DNA from: Amoebophrya sp. A120
Taxonomy: Eukaryota > Sar > Dinophyceae > Syndiniales > Amoebophryaceae
Assembly: GCA_905178155.1 (NCBI GenBank)
Contig: CAJINV010000006.1
Location: 2,520,658-2,584,657 of the forward strand
DNA length: 64,000 nt
Direction: 5' to 3'
Part shown: one piece after another, positions 1 through 11,269 of the stretch
Position numbering within the stretch: the first letter of the stretch is position 1
Layout: each line of letters begins with the position of its first letter
Translations under genes and position numbers: made by a program
The notes under the pieces: generated by a model
What the model saw: only the letters and a program-made list of their open reading frames with translations
Told to the model about the DNA's origin: nothing
Database searches by the model: none

Positions 1-969
1 TTGCACCATGTAGCCCCGTAAACTTCTCTGCACCAACCTTTCAAATTCTACCGGGTTCTCCCGAAATATTCTGCTCGCCTCCTGGTTCAGCGGGTCGTTC
101 CCGTTTGGCTCGGCGAAAAGGTGCAGGATACCTTGTTTTTACGAGTTGATATTATCTTGACGTCGTGCGATTGCGAATCGAAATTTGCATGAATGGGTAA
201 AATGGTTATGGTATTCGTAATCGTATTCCCTGCTGGATAAACAAATGCTTCCTACTCTGCAACTAGTAAGCAGTATTCGCATCACAAATTACAGTAAAGT
301 ATAGTACCGTATATCACCGCCGATATTGACAAAACGGGTTTCCATTCCTCCCGCAAAATATTCAGGCACACGTTGCCCTCCAGATCTATATTTGGGTGGA
401 AGATCTTCGTGTCACACTTCACTTTTGGCGCTTCGTGGGGGTACCTGAGGTTTCGGATAGTGCAGATGTTAGAAATTTCAATTTGTCATGCGTAGAAAAC
501 TGGACTAGATAGGGCCCTTGTCCTACTATTGCTTGATGTACAAATGGCCAGCAGAGCAGCGAAGTCGAACTAACAAACTGAAGGTGAAGCTGGGTCTCTA
601 CTCGAAATAAATAAACACTTCTTCACATCAACATTTCTCAAAACAAAGGTATAGATACAGTGGAGGTATTGTGAACAAAAACCGGAAACAAGCTTGCTTC
701 CACATGCCCTCCTCTGGTTTTACATCGAGCGCAAAGTGCATGATGTTGTTCTTGTTCAAGAAGTTCAGCTGACACTGCGGCGGCACATCCAGCTCATCCA
801 GCTCCTTCTGCATCCTTATTTCCCCGGGTTGTTTGTCCCCAAAAGACTGGGAAGCAGATCCTGCTGCAGGGTTGCTTGTGGCCGATTGCTCATTCCCGGA
901 CTCCTGATTATTGGACTGCTGGTCTTGCTTCTTTTTGGCCCCGCGGCCCACGCCGAAGACCTTGATCAT
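1..969 (-). CDS. UBC12: NEDD8-conjugating E2 enzyme UBC12 (3' end outside window)
   Basis: This is an E2 enzyme that carries NEDD8 and passes it to cullins in the nucleus and cytoplasm. Exon 1 (969-659) opens MIKVFG, the UBC12-type N-terminus, and is followed by an added Gln/Ser/Asn-rich linker. Exon 2 (444-308) holds the core from [10 protein letters not shown] through [15 protein letters not shown], with the catalytic Cys in GNVC, to EEWKPVLSI. Exon 3 (131-1) gives [17 protein letters not shown] and RSLRGYMVQ. Joining the three exons at GT-AG sites keeps the spacing of known UBC12, including the FLF-5 residues-YPH step across intron 1. The last residues and the stop lie beyond position 1. 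It is the only well-identified gene here without a TAT...ATA element. UBC12 is separated from other E2s by its MIK start and the HPNIDLEG block. Confidence 0.93.
132..307 (-). other. GT-AG intron 2 of UBC12
   Basis: On the minus strand it runs from G|GTACTATAC to ACAAG|GTATCC. It is 176 bp. The in-frame product is [12 protein letters not shown], which matches the UBC12 spacing. GGTA occurs at both ends. Confidence 0.85.
445..658 (-). other. GT-AG intron 1 of UBC12
   Basis: On the minus strand it starts GTATC after CCTCCACT and ends CAG before GTACCCCC. It is 214 bp. It carries one TTTGTCATGC word (near 482-491), the motif typical of the introner elements elsewhere, but no inverted repeat or 5-bp duplication that I can see. 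Confidence 0.85.
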
Positions 970-1974
970 TTTCTGATGTAGTTGTTCCGGACGACGAGCA
1001 ACTACTTCTAGCAGGTTTATTGCTTCTACACTGGTCGTTCTCGGGTGAAAAAGTCCAGTTTATTCCTCCGTCTATTTGTTCCGACGGCTGGTGTCCGTGT
1101 TCAATAGAGCGGGCGGATTGAAGTTTCTAAACTGGTATGTGTATGTGCGCCGTCGTGGTCAGAACCAATCCTCTCGTGTAGAAGTTCCAGCTTCAAGTAG
1201 TAGGAGGTGGATAGATCAGCATCCTTGCAATGTCCCTCGCGGCGACATGGTTTGGAGGACCATCCTTGAATTTCTTTTCAACTGCTGAAAAATCGATTTG
1301 ATGCAACACGCGTGTGGTCGGTGTGAGCGTCAGAATTAGAATACTTATTATGCAGCTTGTAGTGCTGCAACGACAAAACGTAGAACTTAAATGCTCCGCA
1401 AAATCTATTTTCTCACTGTATGAAGATCATGCGAACACTACGAATCAGTAAAGTATATTTCAAAACAGGTACTATAGTCTTTGTACCGTCGGAAATAATT
1501 ACAGTCTTGTAGAGTCTTTTTCTCTCTGGAAAGGGATTTTCGACGTTTGCTTTCAACTAAAGACCCCACCTTGCCCCGCCTACAGATTTCGTCAGAAAGA
1601 GCAAGGGCGGAGTGGTACTACCTGATCGCTTTGCAGAGCTTCTCCTTGCGGCTTTGCTTTTCGAGAACACTGGAGGAGGAGGGTCGTGGCGTTTGCATTC
1701 CACAATTGAAATACTTAAGTAAAACAAGCTTCTGCTACATACAATTCAGCAACAAGTTTTGCGACGACCTTCGGTAAATTTCACTTGTTCTCTTCGTTCA
1801 GTGCAGCAAGATCCCCTGTGTACAACTTAGAGTCTTCGCGATGAAGATGATTTTTGCATTCGACAGGTCTTCTGGTTCAGTATGTGCTGTTGTTGAGAGG
1901 TGGAGCACAGAAGTTCAGCACCTGAGAAGATCCATGTCCATCCTCAAAACAACACCCAAAATAAAAAATCACTA
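970..1974. other. Intergenic region
   Basis: This is about 1 kb between the start of UBC12 and the stop of the RRM gene. I see no conserved protein, RNA gene or introner. Short open frames occur on both strands but none has a recognisable motif. Confidence 0.6.
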
Positions 1975-4851
1975 TCACCTCGTGTTCCGTGTCGCCCACG
2001 TGACTTCCACGTGCTTTTCCCAGAATTCCGCCCCGTTCAACGCCTCAATGCCCGCCCACGCGGCGTCCTCCGTTTCGAAGAAAAGAAACCCGATGCCCTT
2101 GCTGTAGCCGTCGCTGTCTTTGCACAGTTTGATCCTGCGGACGGAATTGGTGTCTTGGGGTTCCGGATGACATATACCAGCTTCCACAGTTCCCGCTGGA
2201 GGTTCAAACCGCATTTCGTTTTCCTTGAGCCAATTCTGCACATCGGACTCCTTTGCTTCTAACGGCAGGAATTTCAGGAACAACTGCTGGTAGTAAACCT
2301 TCTTCTTCGACCCATTTGGAAGCAACGGATCCGCGTTACTGTAGTCCGGCTTCGCTTTTTCCCTGCAGAAAGCGATTCGGATCAGCCGGTTTTTCAGCAT
2401 CACCGGCTCGTTTGCCAGATTATTTGCGTATTTTTGGATTTTTTCCGCGATACTCCTATCTTCTTCCTGAAACTGCGCGATCGCCTTGCCGAGAAACTTC
2501 GACCGCTCTTTCTCGACCAAAAGCTCAATTTTGCAATGGAGATTTTGATTTTCTTCCATAATTTTTGGTTCGATCGCTGCTAGAAGCGTTCTCACATCCT
2601 TCTCCGTGCAGTCAAAAGGAAGGCCGGAGAGAAACAACTTCGTTTTGTCCTCGACTTCAGTTCCTGCGCTTGATCCGTTGTCATAAGCGCCATGGGTAGA
2701 GGAAGTTGCGTCGGCATTACTACTAGTACCCCACGAGCTACTAGTGCCCTGTTTCCCCTTCCCCTTCGCCGTTTTTTCCTTCATCAAATCTTCCCTGTCT
2801 TTGGACAAACACACCCGCAAACTCCTCGTGTTCCACTTCGCATTGTCGAAGAGCTCTACTGCTTGACTCGCGTACTCTTTTTTGCTGTAGGTGACAAACC
2901 CCATCCCCGCTTTCTTGTACAGCTTCACGCGTTCGATGATGTTCTCTGTAGAAGTTGTATCAGCATCTGCACTTGACGTGCTGTCGGCTTGCTTTGCAAC
3001 AAGGCCATGTTGAAAAAACTCCGACACATCTTCCTCCGTCGCTTCGTACGGGAGAAACCGCACAAACAACTCGCGTATGGAATGCAAAAATGTCTGGGTC
3101 TAGAAAGTTGCAACTTGTCATGCAGATTTTACATGGCCCGTGACGTCTGTGATGTATTTTCTAGCATCACAGATTTTCTGAGAGCTTCTTGATGCCTATT
3201 CCGCATGACAAATGCCATCCCTGCGCGGAACAAACTGGACTCCTCTGCTTGCTGGTCATGCAATACAGATTTTTTTAGAGTCCAAGGTTAGCATCACAAG
3301 TTCCAACTTTCCAGAACCAGACATATTTACAATCCATATCGCGCTCGCCCTTGTCAGACAACACAGCGCCTTTCCCGTCCTTGCCTTTCCCTTTCATCGC
3401 GTTTTTCCCACCTTGCTTCCCAGCCAACTGTTCTTTCGCCATTTTCGGGTCCGTGGCGTGCCAGGTGACCTCGTTGGTCTCCGTGTTGATATATCCTGTG
3501 CAAAAGTCTCATACTCGTACAAATGCAAGTCTTGCATTACAAATCTTGTTTCCAAGGGAAGTCTGCGTTACAAATTCTATTTCTCATGCTGAGGAAATTT
3601 GTAATGCATTTATACGAGTACGATACTTTTGCACAGGATATGATAAAAGAACAGTTGATAAACCTGCTCCCGATGGACTTGTTCTCTACCAAGTCGCTGA
3701 TATTCTTCTGGATAATTTTGATCACATCAGCAGCAGCGCCTGCTTTCTCATTCGGAAGGAAGTTGTAAACCCAAGCTTCCCCCTTTATCAAGTGCAAAAA
3801 TGTCTGGGTCTGGAAGATTCCGAGACTTGTCATGCAAATTTTATTTTTTTTTTGAGTTTTGCATGAGCCATCATGATGTCTGTGATGCATGCCCTAGCAT
3901 CACAGAGATGATGCCTATTCCGCATGACAAATAATACCCTCTTCCCGTAGCAAAACTTACACTCCCCTTGCTGCTCATGCAATACAGATTTTTTTGGAAT
4001 CCATATGTAGCATCACAAGTTGCGTTCTTCCAGACCCAGACATATTTGCGCTCGATACCCTTACACGGCTGACAATCGGTTTCCGCTAGCTCCCACTTCC
4101 GGATCGTGCCCACCCACACGTCTTGTTCTTTCGGCATAGAAGTCTTGAGCAGATGAGCTTGTGTATCTTCATCTCCATCTTTAATATTGCCAACCTTGTC
4201 GTAGTAGTTTTCTTGCAGAAACTCCAGCACGTCTTTCGCTTCCGCGGTAAATGGGATTCCGAAGAGGCGAAGCGCGATCTTCCCCGCCGTGCTGTTCTTG
4301 TCCTCGCCAGTTGTCATGTTAGGGGACGCATCGTCCGTCGAGCAACTCGCCGCAGGAGAGGCGTTGGTCGTTGTGTAGCCCGCGTTCGTGTGGTTTATTG
4401 AGGATGACTTGTCAAGCTTTCGTTTCTTCGGCTGTGGCTCTGCTAAGCTTCCTGTTTGGTCAACTTCTTGTTCCTCCGCTTTCTGGTCTTGAAGTGGTAC
4501 ACCATCACCATCCTCCTCTAACAAAGAGACCTCGATAAATCTGTCTTGCATGTGCTTCTTGTGGAGAGCCTCGACCAACGATTGTTTATCTGTAGTTGTT
4601 TTCATCCTCCCTTCTTCCGCATTAACAGAAACTTTCACCCAGGCTTCGCCTCGTTTCGGCTGGTTTTTCTTCGGCTTTTTCGCGCCGATCTGGACGGTTT
4701 GGATAGTAATCGTGGTCACATTTGATGTCGTACTTTTGCTGTTTTCCACCACAAACGCCCTGCAATCCTCCTCCGTCGCCTTGAAGGGAAGGCCGAACAG
4801 ACGGAGCGTGAAGGACGAGGTGATATTTTCATCTCCGCAAGCGTTCGTCAT
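1975..4851 (-). CDS. RNA-binding protein with about five RRM domains
   Basis: Removing three introners (3076-3338, 3492-3640, 3786-4057), each with one 5-bp repeat copy, gives a 725-aa frame. Five RRM-like units are visible by their RNP2 strands: TLRLFGLPF, ALRLFGIPF, ELFVRFLPY, KLFLSGLPF and QLFLKFLPL. RNP1-like strands GMGFVTYSK and KGIGFLFFET are seen in the third and fifth. A basic PKKRKLDK segment between units 1 and 2 looks like a nuclear localisation signal. The likely role is binding of mRNA or pre-mRNA. Introner junctions fall inside the second unit and exactly at the start of the third (GERELFVRF). I cannot assign an orthologue. The start is the first Met of the large first exon, just before the first RRM. 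Confidence 0.85.
3076..3338. mobile_element. Introner, family A
   Basis: 263 bp; 5-bp repeat TCGCG on both sides; ends TATGGAATGC and its near inverse. It splits the RRM gene. No GT-AG, GC-AG or AT-AC choice gives the in-frame join E-R-E-L-F. Confidence 0.92.
3492..3640. mobile_element. Introner, family B
   Basis: 149 bp; 5-bp repeat TGATA; perfect ends TATCCTGTGCAAAAG and inverse. It splits the second RRM unit of the RRM gene. Confidence 0.92.
3786..4057. mobile_element. Introner, family A
   Basis: 272 bp; 5-bp repeat CCCTT; TATCAAGTGC/TATCGAGCGC ends. In the RRM gene, where the join gives PCKGEAWV. Confidence 0.92.
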
Positions 4852-5697
4852 TTTGTTTTTGGCGAGGTTCGTCTACAATTTCGTGGAGAGAGTAAAAAAC
4901 GTGGTGCAACTACTTATTGCAAAGGGTGCGAAGATGTATCACTATCGCTGAGAGTCTCGCTCTATCGATGCCTCGATTCACAGTGGCAATCACAATGACA
5001 ATGGCAACTTCCTCTATAAATTTTTCATTCCTGGTCTGAAGGGATGGTCTGATGTTGCTCTAATGAGGTTGGGAATGCGGTCGAGGACAATGACAAAGCT
5101 ATATAGAAGATCATCTTCTTTCCATTCACAGCTAGTATGTATGAAGATCTTCTTCTGTCGGATCTGCAGTCGTGTGAACCACCAAGATCTGATTTTTTGC
5201 GATGGTAGGAAACGAGCCAGAACATTCAAGATCGAGTTAGTACACGAGGAGTTCATCCTGCTTCAATTTTAGAAGTACGGATCCGTTTTTCATCGCAGCT
5301 TTCGAAGCATTTATCAAAACGTGAACAAGGTGAAGGTCTTGTGAGGATGAAGGGATCCTTTTTTGCTGGTGTCTTTTTCCGTACGTTTCTACAACTGAGG
5401 GAACGAGCATCGTGATCTCGGTTTTGATCATGGGTACTGAATCTTGAAAGACGCTTCTCTTCACCACAGATCGTCCCCGGGAAGAACAACCACAAATTCA
5501 AAATGTTGTTCCCGGTAATCGATTACGACAGCCGAAGCTGCTTTTCCAATGTGTTTGTTATTGTTTCTTTCTTGAAAAATCTCCAAAACAAAATCCAACT
5601 AGAATCTTTCAAGGTCGGACTCGGTTCCGGAGGTGGGGGTGGTGGATCTCGAAAATAAATGCATGAAACTGGTGCACTACTACAGCTGCGATCTTCA
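4852..5697. other. Intergenic region
   Basis: This lies between the RRM start and the 3' end of the first PAN gene. There is no introner and no recognisable gene. Overlapping minus-strand frames at 5237-5501 and 5523-5723 lack any motif. Confidence 0.5.
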
Positions 5698-7141
5698 TCA
5701 CAAGTAATCCTGTGACCGCTCATCTACCGAGCTCTCTTCTGCTTCGACCTCGACTCCCGCGCTTGTTCCCTGTGTTGCTGCTTCACCACTCGTCTCCGAG
5801 GTCCTCGTGACTGATTTTCCTTCTGTGGTGGTAGTCTTCGCTTTACTATTTCTCACCGTATCGCCCTGGTCCGCCTGCAGCTCGCGTCTGTGGCCCACGT
5901 GCCCGACAATGCTGTCGTCGACGTCTTCGGTGAATTCGCCTTCCATCTTGTGACATCCTGTGCAAAAGTATCGCAGACTCGTAGTAATTGCAATCATGCA
6001 TCACAAATCTCCATCCCAGGGTAAACCAGCATTACAAATTCCATTTGTCAAGGCTAAGATAATTTGTATATGCAATTACTCCGTGGTACGATGCTTTTGC
6101 AATTTTTCATATGTGAAAATCGCAGCGCTTGTCCGTAATGCGCCAAACCCAGTGGAAACAAAAACTGTCTGCGGCGCTGTAGTTTTTGTTCGAGAATGGA
6201 CATGCGTACTAGTATAGCCATTTGAGAACTCAATTCACTGGTGGCAGTACCACCAGACAGTAGAAACAAATCTGAGCAGGAAGAAGAAGATGCCACAAAA
6301 ACAATTCCGTTTTATTCCTGAAAAAACAAGAACATATCAAAATCTAATATCCTTTACCACGCCTGCCTGCACGTCTCGATGTCTGGTATGTTCGGGATCT
6401 CCGTTTTGTAGTCTCCGTACAGCCAAGCGCCCCGTTGAAACGGAACTACTCCGGTGGCGTTGGTCCCGTTAATCCACTATCAGACGAAAATATGTCTGGT
6501 GATCTGGATGATAATTGCAGGAGTTTGTCATGCAGATTTTGGATAATGCACCGCGCTCGCGCAGTCCCCTGGAATGCAGGGCACAGCGTCACAGGTTTTG
6601 TAGTACTATAGTGTTATCTTCCCGCACGAGAGATAAATAATGTTTCAGCATGGTGCCCGAAACTGGCAGGCAAGGCGTGCACCTACCCGCGCAAGATGAA
6701 AAGTAGTTTCCGTGGGATCTACAGGACGGCGCATCTTCACAAGTTGCAAAAATGTTCCAGACCCAGATCGATATTTCCACCGCGTATCCACTCCTCCGTC
6801 GCCAGTTTCAAGCCCGAAAACTCCCGGAGGTCCTGTGGAACCGGGGCCAAACCGTCGGCCACAGACGCGGACACGAGAGTCGTGGGGACGAGGCCACAAG
6901 TTGCGGCAAAGGAAAAAAGAGCTGCCGTGGTGAGCAAGCCGCCGGTTGGGTGTTTCCCCGTCCTCATCCTTGTTGCGCCGGCTCCTGTGGGAGATAAATC
7001 AGTGCAGGCCTTTGGTGCAGCGCGATGAGTTCTTTTCGGTTGAGTTGAAGACGAGGACGGGTGGCGGGAGGTGGTGAGCAGGGAGTCCTCTTCGGTCGTG
7101 TGAAAGTCGGCCTTCAATTGCAACGTCGGAGATGACACCAT
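5698..7141 (-). CDS. PAN/Apple-like domain protein, structure uncertain or broken
   Basis: The first exon (7141-6776) encodes a basic, Ser/Thr-rich N-terminus and one hydrophobic segment (GGLLTTAALFSFAATCGLV), so a signal anchor or organelle signal is possible. Later exons give WINGTN, RGAWLYGDY, then IETCRQAWYACPF, SFCFHWVWRITDKRCDF and an acidic tail ending at 5698. The Cys pattern and the CFHWVW...RCD block match the second PAN gene at 12565-14905, so the two are paralogues. Introners lie at 6478-6775 and 5954-6111. A third intron near 6207-6359 must be removed for the Cys-rich part to read through. Joining exons 1 and 2 by the 5-bp rule puts the conserved part out of frame. A skipped upstream exon, a very small intron, a frameshift or decay could explain it. 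Confidence 0.55.
5954..6111. mobile_element. Introner, family B (terminal base changed)
   Basis: 158 bp; 5-bp repeat TGTGA; left end CATCCTGTGC in place of TATCCTGTGC. It splits PAN gene 1 inside its RCDFHKMEG block. Confidence 0.85.
6207..6359 (-). other. Probable non-canonical intron of PAN gene 1
   Basis: The flanking words TACTA (6207-6211) and TACCA (6355-6359) are a 4/5 direct repeat. Removing the interior and one copy gives the in-frame ETCRQAWYACPF. No clear inverted repeat remains. A GT-AG reading at nearly the same place is out of frame. Confidence 0.5.
6478..6775. mobile_element. Introner, family A, degenerate
   Basis: 298 bp; repeat TCCAC on both sides; the TGTCTGG words near each end are mutated. 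In PAN gene 1, at the junction with the frame problem. Confidence 0.75.
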
Positions 7142-7539
7142 GTCTTTGAAGAGAGTAGTTGGAAGTCGTATCCTAATAAATGATCTCAATCTACTCACAA
7201 CTTTACATGAATGGTGTGCATCAAAATGTCCACAGAAGACGAGGTCGACCGGAGGCTTGGTGCTCTTGAAAGGATATAGAAAATACACAGATAGAACAAT
7301 GCAGCAGGTTGATGCAAGAGCTCCTGTAGTTTATCTGATGCTCTACTTTGTATCTACTGGGACACAACAACCCGGGGATCTGGATCTGTGGAAAAAAATG
7401 AAACAGCAACATAGTCTGTGCAGCAAATTGACCAAGATAGAACAAGATCGCGCTGGCACAATGAAGAAATGTCGGGCTCCACCAAAAGAAACTGCTCGAA
7501 GATGCGACCGCCTCTGCTGAACACCTAAAGACCCTAGCG

Positions 7540-8345
7540 CCAAGGCTAGGTAGCTCAACCAGCTGTAAGTAGCACGAGAAGCGTGGCCCGCCGCCGACCG
7601 CTCTGTTGGCATAGATAGTAGTGTCACAGCGAGGCCTCCGCAGGAAGGAAGGTAGCTTAGTAATGGCACAGCTGGCCCGCTCGGCGGACGGTGCCGCAGT
7701 AATGCTGCAGCGCAGGCAGCTCCTGCCCGCGCGCCAACATACAAATCCCGCCGAAGCCAGCCACCAAATAGCCCCCAGGGGGGAGGGACAGGCGCGGCGC
7801 GGTCGGAAAGCGCCGCCGCACGGCTCTGCTGGGGCACTGCGAAGGGCGGGAAAGAGGTCCGCCGGCCGCGAAGGAAAAGCCGCCGGCCCGGCTGCCTTCG
7901 GCAAGGCCAGAAGCGCGGCGGCGCGAACATACGCTGGGCCGGCGCGCGCGGCAAAGGAAGAAAAAGCGAAACAGGCGCCGCCCGCCCCGCCACAGACGGG
8001 GCAGGCGGGGCGCATTCGGTAGGCCCCGCGCTGCCGGCAATCGGTCGCCGTTGGTGCGCGCGCCCTCCCGAAAAAATTCCGAGCGCCCTTAGCACAAGCA
8101 CGCCCGCTCCGCAAATTATACTGCAGCGATCATGCACGACCGGCCCGGACCCTCCGGCGAGGCGCGCGCGGCGCCCCCCGGGTCTGTTGCGGCGGCGTCC
8201 GTACTTCGACTGCCTGCTACCCCCCGCCGGGAGGCCTATCAACCGAGGAGCCGGCACGCGCCGCGCCGCCGAAAAGCGCCCGCCGCCATGGCACCGGGGC
8301 CGCCAATGATTGGAGCTGCCACACCACCGGCGGCGCGCGCCCATT
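7540..8345. repeat. GC-rich island 1
   Basis: A block of CGCC/GCCG-rich sequence with sharp borders. It shares words such as CCGAAAAGCGCC and variants of GCGAACATACGC with the other islands. Non-coding as far as I can tell. Confidence 0.6.
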
Positions 8346-8689
8346 GATTCTGCCGCCATTTTTTTTGCCTGTGGCGCACGATAAAAAAATCCTAGACGAA
8401 CTAGAAATCTCAAAAACATAGATTTGAGCTAAGATAGAATTGAAGGCCGGCTGCAAGAGTTCTCTCGTCTCCCCCACACTTCTTTTTTGTACGCACTTCG
8501 TCGTCGGTCTTGCGATACAGAGGTTATCGCTCCTAGACTCAAAATTACGGACACACCCTACACCACCAAATTCGCACGCTTTTGATAAGACAAACATGCT
8601 CGGCAGCCTCTCTGGAAGAGCAACACCTCTCTGGAGAAGCTTGATCGGGTTTCTGTTATCGAAATTGCGCCGGCTCATTTACTAGGTCA

Positions 8690-9640
8690 CTACCGACAGG
8701 GGCCGACACGGCGACAACAAGTGAAGAGCCACAACTTTGGCTAGCTCCGGCCGGATGCTTGCCAATCATCAGTCGTGGCAATCTACGCCCAATCGCCAGC
8801 CACTCATTCTGCTAGCTTTGAATGGACGAGTGTCAATCGCGAACTACCGATACGCACGACAGCCGGCAAAGGGAAGGCAGGATACAATCGGCCGAGCATT
8901 CACTTGGGCCAGCCACTGGCAACGGGTCCTGTCGCCCCTGCCAGTTCCCTGCCACAATGGGCGACTGGCACAACGCAAAGCCAGCGCCACACAGAGGAGC
9001 GTCCTTTGCTACTTCCAGATACTTAAATACAAGCAAACCACCCGCCGCGGCAGCCTGAGAGTAAGCGCAAAGCCGGCCACGTTGGAGACATCAATGCCAG
9101 CTGCAGGCCAAGGTGTTCAGCACGCAGTGACAGGGGCACGGCGAAACGCCTGGCCGCGCACAATCGAACCCGGGCCAGGGCGCCCAGTCAACGCAGCGCG
9201 CGGGGGGCAGCCGCCACGCGGCCGAAAAGCGCCACCGGGCGCACATTGCCCGGAGCCGCAAAGGGCCGCCGGGGGCTCTCCCACGAATGAAAACCGGCCC
9301 CCGGCCTCCACTGGGCGCAGACAGGGGGCGGCAGCAGCTCAGCCAATAGAGTAAGGCGGTGGGCGAAGCTCTCAACTGCTGCTGCATGAAGGACGTGTAC
9401 GGCGCCGATCGCGACGGCGCCCGCCGCAACGTGTGCGCCAACATTGCAGCGGCCCACCCCTTGGCATCTTCAAAGCCCACTCGTCCGAGAGGCTGGCAGC
9501 CCGAGGCGGAAGAGCTCGCCGCCCGAGGTGGAAACATCCACACAACCCCCGCGCGCTGTGGAAGTCTTGCGGAGGAGTACTGGCTCGCGCCGGACACAAG
9601 TGGCGGGCCATGGCAGACGGGCCCATGTCCATTCTTAATG
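8690..9640. repeat. GC-rich island 2
   Basis: Same compositional type as island 1. CGGCCGAAAAGCGCC near 9217 matches island 1 near 8268. Open frames on all six frames argue against coding. Confidence 0.55.
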
Positions 9641-9899
9641 TTACACACCAACTCACTCTCACTCCCAATGGTGCTGGTGAAGGAGGAAATTCATTTTCAT
9701 TTACTCAATGAAAGGTAGAAGTGCGCTCAGGAACCATTCCTGCGTCACTTTATGCCTCATCGTTGAAATCAAATAATGGCGGTGCAAACGTGACCATCAT
9801 CTGTAGCCTGAGAGCCATCTGCGTCGCCCCCTCAAATCCCTCTGCCCACGCGCTCGTTTTCTCTCAACCGGCTACGAAAACCAATAGCACTCAGCGGAA

Positions 9900-10224
9900 A
9901 TAAAAAAACTATGACTACTTCTACCGAACAAAATGTAAAACCTCGTGAGAGAACCGAAGTCGGGAGTTGTGCGTTGTATGATTTTGTTTCAAAACACCAC
10001 CGAACACAGGCAGGGCACGATTTGCGAAACCACAACTCTATTGCCTGCTAACCTTTCGCCTATCCTAGTAGCTAGAGGGCGGCAGCCACCGTGAACATAA
10101 AAGAACTGACACTCGTCATATCAACCACTTCCACTGCGGAGCGACGATTTCCTGTGCCTTACCTTTAAAACGGTCAGTCGATACTGCGCAGAAGGTCGGG
10201 TATCAAAACAGGCACAGCGCAGCT
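9900..10224 (+). repeat. Direct repeat, copy 1 (~320 bp)
   Basis: Diverged copy of 11270-11586. Shared blocks in the same order: GAACCGAAGTCGG, GAACATAAAAGAACT, GGTCAGTCGATACTGCG (CAGTCAGTCGAAACTGCG in copy 2) and ATCAAAACAGGCA. Confidence 0.75.
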
Positions 10225-10865
10225 AGGTGGGCGACGGGCACAACACCACTGGGCCGCGGGCTACTCTGCCACCGTGGGCGATGGGCACGACGGCAGCCCA
10301 GCGCCACATACGCTGCCGGCCCGCGCACCACGGGCAAGACGCTGCGGTAGAAATCGCGACAACATTAACAGGGGCGACGCGGGTGCGCCACACACTGCCC
10401 AGGGGGGCCCAAAGGGAGCTGGGGCCGCCTTCGGGGAGGGGGACCCGCAGGAACCTGGGGCGGCAATTGGGGCCAGTCGGCCGGCTGGCGTTCAGGCGGC
10501 GCAGCCACGCCACGGGCGGCGGGAAACCAAAGGGGGCGCGGGGCGCTCTGCTTGCGCTTGCTAGAGGATTAATACGACTGACATGACCGCTCGCCCCTGT
10601 AGCCAGCCCTCGCTCGATCGAATTCCGCTTTTTGAAACGAATTCCGCGCACCGCGCGCGCCGCCAATGCAAGGCGCCCTGCGATAATGGCAAGAGCCCCC
10701 GCGCTCCGAGAAACAAAAAGAACGGCGCCCACACAGGGCCCCTGGTAGCGGGGCCGGGGTTGGCCTACTTTCCCGCAGGCCCGGCAGCAGCGTTGATCGC
10801 CGTCCTCACCGCGGAACGCGCTAGCGCGCCACGTCCCTGCCGGCCCCAGTGTGAGGCGTGGCCCC
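10195..10865. repeat. GC-rich island 3
   Basis: GC-rich block lying between the two ~320 bp repeat copies. It contains a short internal repeat of the form GGGCGAYGGGCAC near 10228 and 10276. Confidence 0.55.
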
Positions 10866-11269
10866 ATATTTTTTTATCATTTCGGAAGCCACGAATGTGT
10901 AACCACAGCTACATACTTGCTGCGCATCAAATCGCAAAATGAAAATAGTGCGACGTCGAGTTCTGTTTACTGAACAGAAAAAAAACGGTTTCATTTTGCT
11001 TGAAATGTCACCCAAACGTGAGTTCTGCTTTTCCTAATGCGAACAGAGTGAAGCAAGTGCGTCTTCTAGAATTCAAGCTTCTTTCGCTCCATGCCCATCC
11101 TTCATCTCGCATTCTTTCACAGTAATCGCACCGCGGCAATAAATATCGTCCATGGATAGTGGAAAATCTGCGCCGCTCAGTGAAATCCCTCTCCAGTCGC
11201 TCGCTTTCGCGCAGTAAGCCTCGGCCACTAATCACAATGTCAATCCCAATAAAAGTAAAACTCAGCTGG

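Noticed and set aside
7221-8419. Long open frames on both strands (up to 358 codons) in GC-rich island 1
   Set aside because: Several frames are open over the same bases, the products are Arg/Ala/Gly/Pro-rich without motifs, and the cause is the lack of AT-rich stop codons.
9150-9190. A GGGTTCGATT word resembling a tRNA T-loop (minus strand)
   Set aside because: The flanking bases do not form a T-stem and no acceptor or anticodon arm fits.
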